Below, one piece after another: positions 1-6,139 of a stretch of DNA of 10,988 nt. The stretch spans positions 1-10,988 of the forward strand of contig DATKKX010000119.1 of the NCBI GenBank assembly GCA_035542775.1, in the 5' to 3' direction. The first letter of the stretch is position 1. The number at the start of each line of letters is the position of its first letter. The translations under genes and the position numbers were made by a program. The notes beneath the pieces were generated by a model, which searched no databases, was not told the origin of the DNA, and worked only from the letters and a program-made list of their open reading frames with translations. Origin of the DNA: DATKKX01 sp035542775. GTDB taxonomy: Bacteria; Planctomycetota; Phycisphaerae; UBA1845; UTPLA1.

Positions 1-425
1 CCTCCGTAATCCTCGTCGAAGGCGATCTGAGCGAGGGTCACTTGCTTCAGAAAATCATTGAGCTGATTGTGGACTTTCCGCACCGGCCGGGACACGGGAC
101 AGGTGCCCATCATCCTGCAGGCGTCCTTGCCCTCAGCCGGCTTGGCGGCACATTGGACAAATCGAACCGGTCCTTCGATTGTCATGATGATGTCCGCCAG
201 TGTTATGGAATCAGCGGAACGGGCCAGGGTGTATCCCCCCTTGGCACCGCGAAGGGATCGGACCAGCTCGCCCTGGCAGAGGATCTTCAGAACGTTCATC
301 AGCAGTGCCGACGGCACGTGGAACTGTTCGGCAATCTCACGTGCCGTACAGATCGTCGCCGGGCGCTGAGCCATATAGCTCAACGCCAGAATCGAGTAGT
401 CCGTCTTCTTTGTGAGTTGAAGCAT
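1..425 (-). CDS. Rrf2-family transcriptional regulator, SUF-regulator-like (3' end cut by window edge)
   Basis: My translation of the minus strand from the ATG at 425 gives 141 residues with no stop before the window edge. Rrf2 proteins are usually about 130 to 165 residues, so most of the protein is present. It opens MLQLTKKTDYSILAL, has a winged helix with recognition segment AREIAEQFHVPSALLMNVLKIL (residues 28-49, in two parts: AREIAEQF and HVPSALLMNVLKIL), and the family wing signature LRGAKGGYTLAR (58-69). Cysteines at 92, 103 and 109 sit where IscR/NsrR-type members hold an Fe-S cluster, but the spacing here is C-x10-C-x5-C. The closing part (PVRKVHNQLNDFL, then TLAQIA) resembles SUF-system regulators. 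The likely role is an iron, redox or nitric-oxide sensing repressor acting on DNA. An AGGAG lies 3 bases before the start, which is rather close. The gene has its own promoter and operator (474-502) and is separated from flgE by 229 bases. The family call is firm; the SUF assignment is inference. Confidence 0.9.
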   Translation of the reverse strand, partial: MLQLTKKTDYSILALSYMAQRPATICTAREIAEQFHVPSALLMNVLKILCQGELVRSLRGAKGGYTLARSADSITLADIIMTIEGPVRFVQCAAKPAEGKDACRMMGTCPVSRPVRKVHNQLNDFLKQVTLAQIAFDEDYG

Positions 426-473
426 ACTCTCCTGCCTCGCGGTCCTTTTCCGGCCGCCATGCTCCTCTTCGGC

Positions 474-502
474 AATATAGCACTAGAGTAGTACTATTTC
501 AA
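474..502 (-). promoter_or_regulatory. Sigma-70-type promoter of the Rrf2 gene
   Basis: On the minus strand, a -35 hexamer TTGAAA (497-502, 5 of 6 matches to TTGACA) and a -10 hexamer TATATT (474-479, 5 of 6 matches to TATAAT) are separated by exactly 17 bases. Transcription would begin near 467, leaving a leader of about 40 bases before the ATG at 425. This is an AT-rich island in GC-rich DNA. The inverted repeat at 477-497 fills the spacer and touches both hexamers, so a bound dimer would block polymerase. Confidence 0.75.
477..497. promoter_or_regulatory. Candidate Rrf2 operator: 21-base inverted repeat
   Basis: On the plus strand the arms are ATAGCACTA (477-485) and TAGTACTAT (489-497), separated by GAG. 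Eight of nine positions pair. The outer ATAG...CTAT and inner ACTA...TAGT elements recall the IscR-type site built on ATA...ACT...AGT...TAT, but this site is shorter. Its position within the Rrf2 promoter spacer points to negative autoregulation, as is common in this family. Binding is inferred, not shown. Confidence 0.65.
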
Positions 503-512
503 TCAAGCAATT

Positions 513-533
513 GGGGCCGGCGGGGCCGGCCCC
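513..533 (-). terminator. GC-rich hairpin between flgE and the Rrf2 gene, possible terminator or insulator
   Basis: A perfect 9-base-pair stem GGGGCCGGC / GCCGGCCCC (513-521 and 525-533) encloses a 3-base loop. It lies about 120 bases downstream of the flgE stop and 10 bases upstream of the -35 box of the Rrf2 promoter. Because flgE and the Rrf2 gene share a strand, such a stem could end or pause flagellar read-through. There is no clear U-run after the stem on the minus strand (AATTGCTT), so it is not a textbook intrinsic terminator. Confidence 0.45.
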
Positions 534-548
534 GGCTCGAATTCACAA

Positions 549-564
549 CCTGATTATATACAGG
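549..564 (-). promoter_or_regulatory. AT-rich imperfect palindrome containing a consensus -10 hexamer
   Basis: The minus strand has an exact TATAAT (553-558) within an imperfect palindrome bounded by CCTG and CAGG (549-564, 12 of 16 positions symmetrical). No good -35 box is present at 16 to 18 bases. It could be a second, weaker promoter for the Rrf2 gene or a protein-binding site. A transcript from it would have to pass the GC hairpin at 513-533. Confidence 0.2.
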
Positions 565-595
565 ATGTTATGTTCTAATACCGGGCGCCAGATAT

Positions 596-624
596 CGCCC
601 CAAATTCGGATATCCCTCGGGGCG
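596..624 (-). other. Weak inverted repeat downstream of flgE
   Basis: Arms CGCCCC (596-601) and GGGGCG (619-624) flank a 17-base loop that contains the palindrome GGATATCC. It begins about 30 bases past the flgE stop, where an mRNA 3'-end stem would be expected. The loop is long and there is no U-run, so this is a weak candidate for a transcript-end structure. Confidence 0.2.
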
Positions 625-654
625 TCTCTACTTCAGGGCCATTCTCGACCCAGC

Positions 655-2334
655 CTATCTCCTGGCAATCAGCAACAGCTCCTGCAACAACTGATCCGAC
701 GTCGAGATCACCCGGCTCGCGGCGGAGAACGCCGTGGACGAGGTGATCAGGTTCACGAACTCCCGCGACAGATCCACATTGCTCAGTTCCAGCGCGCCGG
801 CGGTCACCTTTCCTGCCCCCATGGTCAGCGGCGTGGTGATCCTGGCCTCGCCGCTGTTGGGCCCGATGAAGTAGATGCTGTTCGAGCGAGCGAGCAGGCC
901 GGCCGGGTTGGAGAATGTGGCCAGGGCGATCTGCCCGATGGTCTGGTTCAAGCCGTTGGTAAATGTGCCGGTGATGATGCCGTCCTGACCGATGCTGTAG
1001 TCGATCAGCGTTCCGGTGCCGAAACCGTCCTGGAAGCTCATCACCATCGTTGACTGGTCTACGTTCAAGCCGCTGAGGCGGGTCATGTCCAGGGTGATCG
1101 GCAACGGATTGGTGGCGCCCGTCCCGACGCGGTCGATCACCACGCTGTCGTCCGGCGATTCCACGTATTGCCCGTTGGCATCGAAGGTCACCGTGCCGGT
1201 GCCGATGTCGAACTTGACATCGGAGTCCTCAGCAGAGGTCGCGTAAAAACGCCACGTGCTGCTGGCGGTGGTCCGATCTTCCAGAACCATGGTCACGTCA
1301 ATATTCAAAGGTGTCCCGATGGAGTCATAGACCACAAACGAGGTGTGCGCGCTTTCTCCGTTGGCAGCCTGCGCTTCGGAGAACGTGAATGGAACCGCCG
1401 TCGTGCCGCTGCTGGTCAACGTGCCCGAGGCAATGCTGAGTGCGTTTTGCGTGCCCGCGTTGCCGCGGAGCTCGAGCCGGCCGTCCGCGGTGACCCCTGT
1501 CCCGGGGCTGCCGGCCACGCCGGCTGTCGTGTCGATGCCGGTCACGTCGTCAAGCCAGGCCAGCAGGTCGCTCACCGTCGTCCCGGTCGTGCCCACGGTG
1601 AACGACTCGGAAGGCACCGCCCGTCCGCCGCGCGTGATGCCGTTCACGGTGATCACATCGCCGTTGGCCAGCAAAGCTGAGCCGCCGGGATTCTTCACCG
1701 CAGTCAGCGCCGTGGCCCCCGTTATCGGATTGTTCGCGGCGTCGTTTAGAACCTGCGAACGCAGGATCGTGCCCTGCGTCGCCACCGTGCCGGTGGAGTT
1801 AAGCGTTCCCTCCAGGTCAATCGACGAAGTGGCCCTCGCCGTCGTCAAGGTGCCGAGCGGAATGGTGATGTCCGTCAACGCCCCGGGTTGGATTTCGAAG
1901 TCCTTATTGACCGAGTATCCCTGCACGAAGAAGCCGGTGGCGGAAATCAACCGGCTGTCCGCGCTGAGCGTGAAGGAACCGTCGCGCGTGAAAACCTGCT
2001 CGTTCTCCGGGGTGCGCAAGACAAAGAATCCGTCGCCCTCGATCGCCAGGTCGCTGGGGACTCCCGTCGTCTCGACCGCGCCGGGCGTGAACGACCGCTG
2101 AACCGCGCCCACGGTCGAGCCCATGCCGATCTGCATCGGGTTGGTGCCGCCCTGGTTGCCGCTGGGTTTGGTCCCGGCGGAAACGGTTCGAGCGAACTGA
2201 GTCTCGAACAGCGTTCTCGACCCCTTGAAGCCGGTCGTGTTGATGTTGGCGATGTTGTCGCCAATGACGTCCAACCGGAACTGGCTGCTGTTCAAACCCG
2301 ACAAACCCGTGTATAGAGCGGATGTCAAACCCAT
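655..2334 (-). CDS. flgE: Flagellar hook protein FlgE
   Basis: A 559-residue subunit of the flagellar hook, the universal joint outside the cell, exported by the flagellar type III system. The N-terminus carries the rod/hook signature (GLTSALYTGLSGLN, then GDNIANINTTGFKGSR at residues 25-40) with AIEGDGFFVL at 97-106. The C-terminal helix (ELSNVDLSREFVNLITSS, 516-533, then SDQLLQELLLIARR to the end) packs against it in assembled hooks. The protein is longer than the roughly 400-residue enterobacterial form. Much of the excess is a central region, about residues 190-305, with a flagellin IN-like module (GDVITVNGITRGGRAVPSESFTV..., 225-247, then LRGNAGTQNALSIASG, 289-304). It contains no cysteine. 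The ATG at 2334 has GGAG about 10 bases upstream and an in-frame stop further up. It is last in the flagellar series; the flgD stop lies 197 bases upstream. Confidence 0.96.
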   Translation of the reverse strand: MGLTSALYTGLSGLNSSQFRLDVIGDNIANINTTGFKGSRTLFETQFARTVSAGTKPSGNQGGTNPMQIGMGSTVGAVQRSFTPGAVETTGVPSDLAIEGDGFFVLRTPENEQVFTRDGSFTLSADSRLISATGFFVQGYSVNKDFEIQPGALTDITIPLGTLTTARATSSIDLEGTLNSTGTVATQGTILRSQVLNDAANNPITGATALTAVKNPGGSALLANGDVITVNGITRGGRAVPSESFTVGTTGTTVSDLLAWLDDVTGIDTTAGVAGSPGTGVTADGRLELRGNAGTQNALSIASGTLTSSGTTAVPFTFSEAQAANGESAHTSFVVYDSIGTPLNIDVTMVLEDRTTASSTWRFYATSAEDSDVKFDIGTGTVTFDANGQYVESPDDSVVIDRVGTGATNPLPITLDMTRLSGLNVDQSTMVMSFQDGFGTGTLIDYSIGQDGIITGTFTNGLNQTIGQIALATFSNPAGLLARSNSIYFIGPNSGEARITTPLTMGAGKVTAGALELSNVDLSREFVNLITSSTAFSAASRVISTSDQLLQELLLIARR

Positions 2335-2531
2335 GGCACCTATTCTCCAATGGCGAATTTGCTGATTGCTGGTAAGCGGCTCTCACCTCCTGGAAAGGGG
2401 CTCCGCGAGGCCGCTGTGCATATTACGAACCAACCTCCCATGTCCGACCGTACCACTTGAAGCTCTGAGCACCGGGAATCAGGCCCGCCGCCGAACACCT
2501 CGCCGGCTGGCCTCCCGAGCCGTGAACATCG
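2335..2531 (-). other. Non-coding gap between flgD and flgE
   Basis: This is the only sizeable gap inside the flagellar series. I see no convincing sigma-28 or sigma-54 promoter. A TAATAT hexamer on the minus strand around 2420 lacks a good -35 box. A strong AGGAGGTGAGA Shine-Dalgarno-like run (2381-2391) sits about 47 bases before the flgE start, too far to serve it directly. A 33-codon open frame (2340-2441) ends 5 bases before flgE but has a weak ribosome site. The gap could hold a leader, an internal promoter or the remnant of a small gene. Confidence 0.4.
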
Positions 2532-3188
2532 CTAGACGCCGATATCCCGCGACAACAATGCATCCAGCACGCTCACGGGGCTATTGGCATTCTGAGTGAC
2601 TCCGCGGAGCCGGCTGTTGGCCGCGATGACCGAATTCAGCTTCCCGGCGGACGTGGCGCCCGGCGTCACCAGACGGGCGCTGGAGTTGCTGCCGGATCCG
2701 TTGGCCATCTGCGACAGCTCCTGCTGCAACTGCTGCTGTACGCTTGCGGGCAGGTTCTCCACCAGGGTCACCTGCTCGACCTTGGACGCCGGCAAGTTAT
2801 GTCCGTTGTGCAGTTCGAGGACCGCCTCGCCCTTGCTGTCAAACTGCACCCCGATGACCACTCCTTGTACCGTCGCCGAGGCACCGGCGTCGTTGGTCAC
2901 TGTGCCGGACACATAATGCCCGATCAGGCCGGCCGTGGAACCGAAGCGCTCCTGGGCGGCAAGGGTCTGCAGCGTGGTGTTCAGCGTCGACGTCTGCTGC
3001 ATCTGGCGGATGCTCGACAGCTCGCTCATCAATTGCTGGTTGTCGGTGGGCTTCATCGGATCCTGCGACTGCAGTTCCGTGATCAGCAACTTGAAGAAAT
3101 CCTCGCTGCCCAGGTCGTCAAACCCGTGCGTGGTTGCCTTTGTCTGCGTCGCCGCTGTGGTCGTGGCACTGACTCCTGACGTCTCCAT
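2532..3188 (-). CDS. flgD: Flagellar hook-capping scaffold protein FlgD
   Basis: A 218-residue protein that sits at the tip of the growing hook and is needed for FlgE subunits to polymerise. After a Thr/Ala-rich export-type N-terminus comes the family signature: DFFKLLITELQSQDPMKPTDN (30-50, read as DFFKLLITEL then QSQDPMKPTDN) and QQLMSELSSIRQMQQ (51-65). Residues about 86-143 form a Tudor-like beta segment (GLIGHYVSGTV, VQGVVIGVQFD, VLELHNGHNLPASKVEQV). The FnIII/Ig-like domain usually inserted there in enterobacterial FlgD is not recognisable. Instead there is a Gln-rich helix (150-160), a Gly/Ser linker (163-169) and a 45-residue tail. The start ATG has GAGGGA 6 bases upstream. fliK ends 51 bases before it. 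Confidence 0.93.
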   Translation of the reverse strand: METSGVSATTTAATQTKATTHGFDDLGSEDFFKLLITELQSQDPMKPTDNQQLMSELSSIRQMQQTSTLNTTLQTLAAQERFGSTAGLIGHYVSGTVTNDAGASATVQGVVIGVQFDSKGEAVLELHNGHNLPASKVEQVTLVENLPASVQQQLQQELSQMANGSGSNSSARLVTPGATSAGKLNSVIAANSRLRGVTQNANSPVSVLDALLSRDIGV

Positions 3189-3239
3189 CGTCGTTCCCTC
3201 TAGACTCTCTTGGCCGCAGGACTGCTCCGCAGATCCGGA

Positions 3240-4985
3240 CTATGCCACCAAATCCAACGACAACTCCGTTGTCGGCATCAACTCGACAGTCACGCGGTTG
3301 TCGTCCGCCGCGGCGGCACCGGCACCCGCATCCACTGCCTGACCATATTCGTCCGCCATCCCCTGACCGGAAAAAGCCTGCTCCTGCGAGCCAGGGGTCT
3401 GCCCGCCGTCTGTAAGCCAGCCGCCGGAACTCTCGGCCTCTCCCCGGCCGTGCTGGCCGGCTGAGTTCTGCCCGCCCTCCTGGTTTTGCGGCGCGGTGTG
3501 CGACGAAGCCGGCGATCGGATCACCACATCGTTGCGGTCCAGGCTGATCCCGTGCGCCGCCAGGGCATCACGGAGGTCCGACAGGCGCGACTCGATCAGC
3601 CGGGCCGAGGCCGGCGTGTCCGCATCGACCCGCATGGTCACGGCGTGCGACTCCATATGGATTTGCAGCCGCAACTGACCCAGCTCCGGAGGATCAAGCT
3701 GCATGGTGACGTGAAATCGCCCCTCTCCGCCGGACGTGCTCAGCACCCGAGCAGTGGCGTCCAAGGAGCCGGCTGCATCGAGCCCCGGCGACAGAACGCC
3801 GGTGGTGAGATTCGTCGAGGCACCGCCGGCGGCCTGACCCACGGGTGCTGCGGCCGCGGTCGACGGTGAGGATGACTGCGAATGCCCTGCCGCAGGTGCC
3901 GCGACGTAGGCCGCGGTTGCCGATCCGCTTGATTCAGCCGGCGCGCTGATGAGGAATCGAGCAATCGACGCCGCGGTGTTGTCACCATTGAGCACTTGAA
4001 AGCCGACGGCTTTGGCCGGCTCGATAGCCTCCGTGGTTTGCCCGGGAGACCGGGACCGATCGACCACGGACCGACTATCGCCGGATCTGGAGGCGGCCGT
4101 CTCATCCGGCTTGGCGTCGCCGGTCTTCACGTCAGTCAGGTCGGCACTCCGGTCCTGCCTTGCAGCATCGACCCTGAGCTGGCGGACATATTCGCGGCCG
4201 ATTCGCGGTCGTGCGTCATCTTTGGCCGATCCGCTCTTGGAGGCCGGCTTAGGAGATTCCTTCTGAGTCTGGGGCTGCGGACTCGCGAGCACTTCCTCGA
4301 GCCGCGGCGAACAGGACTCGTCCTTGGCGGACGTTTCGGCGGTCGCCTGTGGACCTCCAACGGCGCCGGCATCTTCTTGCTTACCAGCCGCCTCCGTGGT
4401 CGCAGCGGTGCCGACCACCTGTGCAGCCGGGGCTTCATCTTGCGGCACAGGGACCACCGCCGCAGTGGCGGGCAACACCGGGCCATTCTCTGCCTTCGAA
4501 CCCTCCGTCGCGACCTGCCCAGGATTTGTGGGCGATTTCTCCTCCGACGCGGCGGCGGCAGCTTTGCCGACATCAGTGGCGATTGCTTGCAGGGCGGGCG
4601 TTGTGGTCCGGACGGTCGCCTCTGCATCTCCGGAACCGGTCGGCTTCTGCTGTTTTGACTCCGACGGCTGTTCGGACGCCGCGGAAGGGGGCGTGGTGGA
4701 GGCAGGGCCGTCGGTGTTTCTTGCCTCCGTCTGCGACGGTGCGGCGCCCTGGTCCGTGGACGCCCCACTCTCGTCGCTCACTGGTGGATCGTCTGAGGCC
4801 GCTTCTTTGGTGGACGTGGGCTCGCTTCGATCGGCCTTGCGGCGCGATGCTTCTCTGGCTGAACGCGCCTCCTTGAGGAGCGAATCAAAGCCGCTCGCGG
4901 ATTTGTCGCTCCGCGCGCCCGGCCGCGCAGGCGGCTGCGCGGTCAGCAGCGCGATAGCATCAGCCGTATAGAGCTGAGGCCGCAT
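3240..4985 (-). CDS. fliK: Flagellar hook-length control protein FliK
   Basis: A 581-residue exported ruler that measures the hook and switches the export gate from hook to filament substrates. Residues about 20-330 are low-complexity, rich in Ala, Ser, Thr, Pro, Glu and Lys, as expected for the disordered ruler part. Residues about 420-490 match the Flg_hook C-terminal domain: FHVTMQLDPPELGQLRLQIH (424-443), with the characteristic L-P-LG-V/L-I pattern, and then ARLIESRLSDLRDALAAHGI (461-480). A Gly/Gln/Ser-rich tail of about 90 residues follows. The ATG at 4985 has GGGAG 8 bases upstream; the preceding gene's stop lies 21 bases away. Sequence identity in the N-terminal two thirds will be low against any homologue, so the call rests on the C-terminal domain and on position between the export genes and flgD/flgE. 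Confidence 0.93.
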   Translation of the reverse strand: MRPQLYTADAIALLTAQPPARPGARSDKSASGFDSLLKEARSAREASRRKADRSEPTSTKEAASDDPPVSDESGASTDQGAAPSQTEARNTDGPASTTPPSAASEQPSESKQQKPTGSGDAEATVRTTTPALQAIATDVGKAAAAASEEKSPTNPGQVATEGSKAENGPVLPATAAVVPVPQDEAPAAQVVGTAATTEAAGKQEDAGAVGGPQATAETSAKDESCSPRLEEVLASPQPQTQKESPKPASKSGSAKDDARPRIGREYVRQLRVDAARQDRSADLTDVKTGDAKPDETAASRSGDSRSVVDRSRSPGQTTEAIEPAKAVGFQVLNGDNTAASIARFLISAPAESSGSATAAYVAAPAAGHSQSSSPSTAAAAPVGQAAGGASTNLTTGVLSPGLDAAGSLDATARVLSTSGGEGRFHVTMQLDPPELGQLRLQIHMESHAVTMRVDADTPASARLIESRLSDLRDALAAHGISLDRNDVVIRSPASSHTAPQNQEGGQNSAGQHGRGEAESSGGWLTDGGQTPGSQEQAFSGQGMADEYGQAVDAGAGAAAADDNRVTVELMPTTELSLDLVA

Positions 4986-5006
4986 GGATTAGGCTCCCTG
5001 ATCGGG

Positions 5007-5651
5007 TCATGTGCCTGCACCCAGGGCCTCCGCCTGTGCTGCATTGCTGTCATGTAGTTTTCCCAAGATGCGTCCGATCCACAGACGCTCTTCACTCGCT
5101 TTGCAGGCGGCGACGATCTGACGCGCCTTTCTGGCCTCCATAGCCATCAGGATTCGCACCACATCGGCGTCGTCCTTCTGCCTTAACAGATCCTTGGCCT
5201 CCTTGGCCTTGACTCCTGAAATAATCTCCAGCTCCTTCTGCAGGCCGCTGTCTCCGCTTTCCTTCGCCCGAGCCTGGGCCTCGGCGGCCGCTCGTTTCTT
5301 CTGCTCCTCGAACGCCTCTTTCTCGCGAACCAGGGCCAGTCCCTGCGTCTCCAGGAGCTTCCAGGCGTCCTGGATTTCCCGCTCGCGTCGAGCCAGTTCG
5401 ATGAGGTACCGTTCCTCGACCTCCTGATTGCGGCGGATGCGCTCGCCGGACGACTGCGGCTTGGCGGCCTCCATGACGGCTTCCTCAGCAGCAACCGCCG
5501 TGGCTTCCTGCTCGCCCTTCAGGGCGGCAATGGCGCGTTGAACTCGCTCCCGGGCCAGCCAACCGTGGCTCCCGGCATAACCCGCCAAAACGGCCAGGGC
5601 CGCCAGGTTGAGAATCGCCATGATCGCAATCACAGTGATCAATCGCTTCAT
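5007..5651 (-). CDS. MotE/YlxF-like flagellar membrane-anchored coiled-coil protein
   Basis: A 214-residue protein with one N-terminal hydrophobic segment (about residues 4-26, ITVIAIMAILNLAALAVLAG within it) acting as signal anchor. A long charged region of probable coiled coil follows (about 68-155, rich in Glu, Arg, Lys and Ala). The C-terminal part, about 158-200 (DADVVRILMAMEARKARQIV...), has the repeated small helical pattern of MgtE N-domain-like segments. This layout is that of MotE (a periplasmic chaperone of MotC in rhizobia) and Bacillus YlxF, which also sits between fliJ and fliK. The topology would put most of the protein in the periplasm. The start ATG overlaps the fliJ stop as ATGA, so the two genes are probably translationally coupled. 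The family is a good match by architecture and position, but its precise role in this organism is unknown, so I give no gene symbol. Confidence 0.75.
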   Translation of the reverse strand: MKRLITVIAIMAILNLAALAVLAGYAGSHGWLARERVQRAIAALKGEQEATAVAAEEAVMEAAKPQSSGERIRRNQEVEERYLIELARREREIQDAWKLLETQGLALVREKEAFEEQKKRAAAEAQARAKESGDSGLQKELEIISGVKAKEAKDLLRQKDDADVVRILMAMEARKARQIVAACKASEERLWIGRILGKLHDSNAAQAEALGAGT

Positions 5652-6121
5652 ACTCGTTCGGGAGCCTCGCTCAATATCGCATGGGCAAACCGCGTCACGT
5701 TCATGTCATCCGATTCCGCCCGATCCTGCCGTTCGATCTCCGCGAAGAAAGCCTCCCGCTGCCGCTCCTTCAGTCGCTCCAGGATCTTCGTGTTCTTGCG
5801 GGCATTGGCCAGATTGGCCCGCTCCTGGGCCAGTATGGTTCGATTCGCGGCGATGGCGCCGTCCGCCTCCAACACGCCGCGGCGAAGGCGCAACGTCCAT
5901 GACCGCCCGGCCCGCAACTGGTCGACATCCATCCGATCGGTGGTAAGCAGATTTCGCATGGCGTCAACCTGCTCGGCGATCCGCACTTCCAAAACCTGCC
6001 TCTGCTGCTCAATCGCCCGGATCTTCCGCAGCCGCGAGGCGACGACACGCTTCTGCTCATCCTCGCGCTGCTGTCGCAGTCGCAGGAGCGTTTCGAGCCG
6101 AAATACGTATCGCTTCGCCAT
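5648..6121 (-). CDS. fliJ: Flagellar export protein FliJ
   Basis: A 157-residue, almost wholly helical, highly charged protein. It begins MAKRYVFRLETLLRLRQQRED, the typical FliJ opening (short beta-like F-x-L-E-x-L-L-x-L-R motif, split here as YVFRLETLL and RLRQQRED), followed by two long antiparallel coiled-coil stretches (about 15-60 and 85-130). FliJ is the central stalk of the FliI ATPase ring, resembling the gamma subunit of F1-ATPase, and links it to FlhA at the export gate. Sequence conservation in this family is low, so the call leans on the N-terminal motif, the size (family about 140-160) and its place directly after fliI (17 bases from the fliI stop). AGAGG lies 4 bases before the ATG. 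Its stop overlaps the next gene as ATGA. Confidence 0.88.
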   Translation of the reverse strand: MAKRYVFRLETLLRLRQQREDEQKRVVASRLRKIRAIEQQRQVLEVRIAEQVDAMRNLLTTDRMDVDQLRAGRSWTLRLRRGVLEADGAIAANRTILAQERANLANARKNTKILERLKERQREAFFAEIERQDRAESDDMNVTRFAHAILSEAPERV

Positions 6122-6139
6122 GATGCCTCTGCTCTCTGA

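Noticed and set aside
42..491. Plus-strand open frame (149 codons) at the left edge
   Set aside because: Runs opposite the clear Rrf2 regulator and through its promoter; no recognisable domain.
549..564. LexA-type SOS box
   Set aside because: CTG and CAG half-sites are 8 bases apart rather than the 10 of the CTG-N10-CAG layout, and no SOS gene is adjacent.
1343..2101. Plus-strand open frame (252 codons) opposite flgE
   Set aside because: Val/Ser/Pro-rich shadow of the flgE coding frame, with no recognisable domain or ribosome site.
2341..2460. Sigma-54 or sigma-28 flagellar promoter upstream of flgE
   Set aside because: No GG-N10-GC pair with the proper context and no TAAA/GCCGATAA-like pair at the right spacing on the minus strand.
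2527..2531. Short ATG frame directly after the flgD stop (16 codons)
   Set aside because: No ribosome site, very short and Arg-rich; looks like chance.
4324..4971. Several overlapping open frames on both strands within fliK
   Set aside because: Low-complexity GC-rich sequence leaves many frames open by chance; only the minus-strand frame ending in the Flg_hook domain makes sense.
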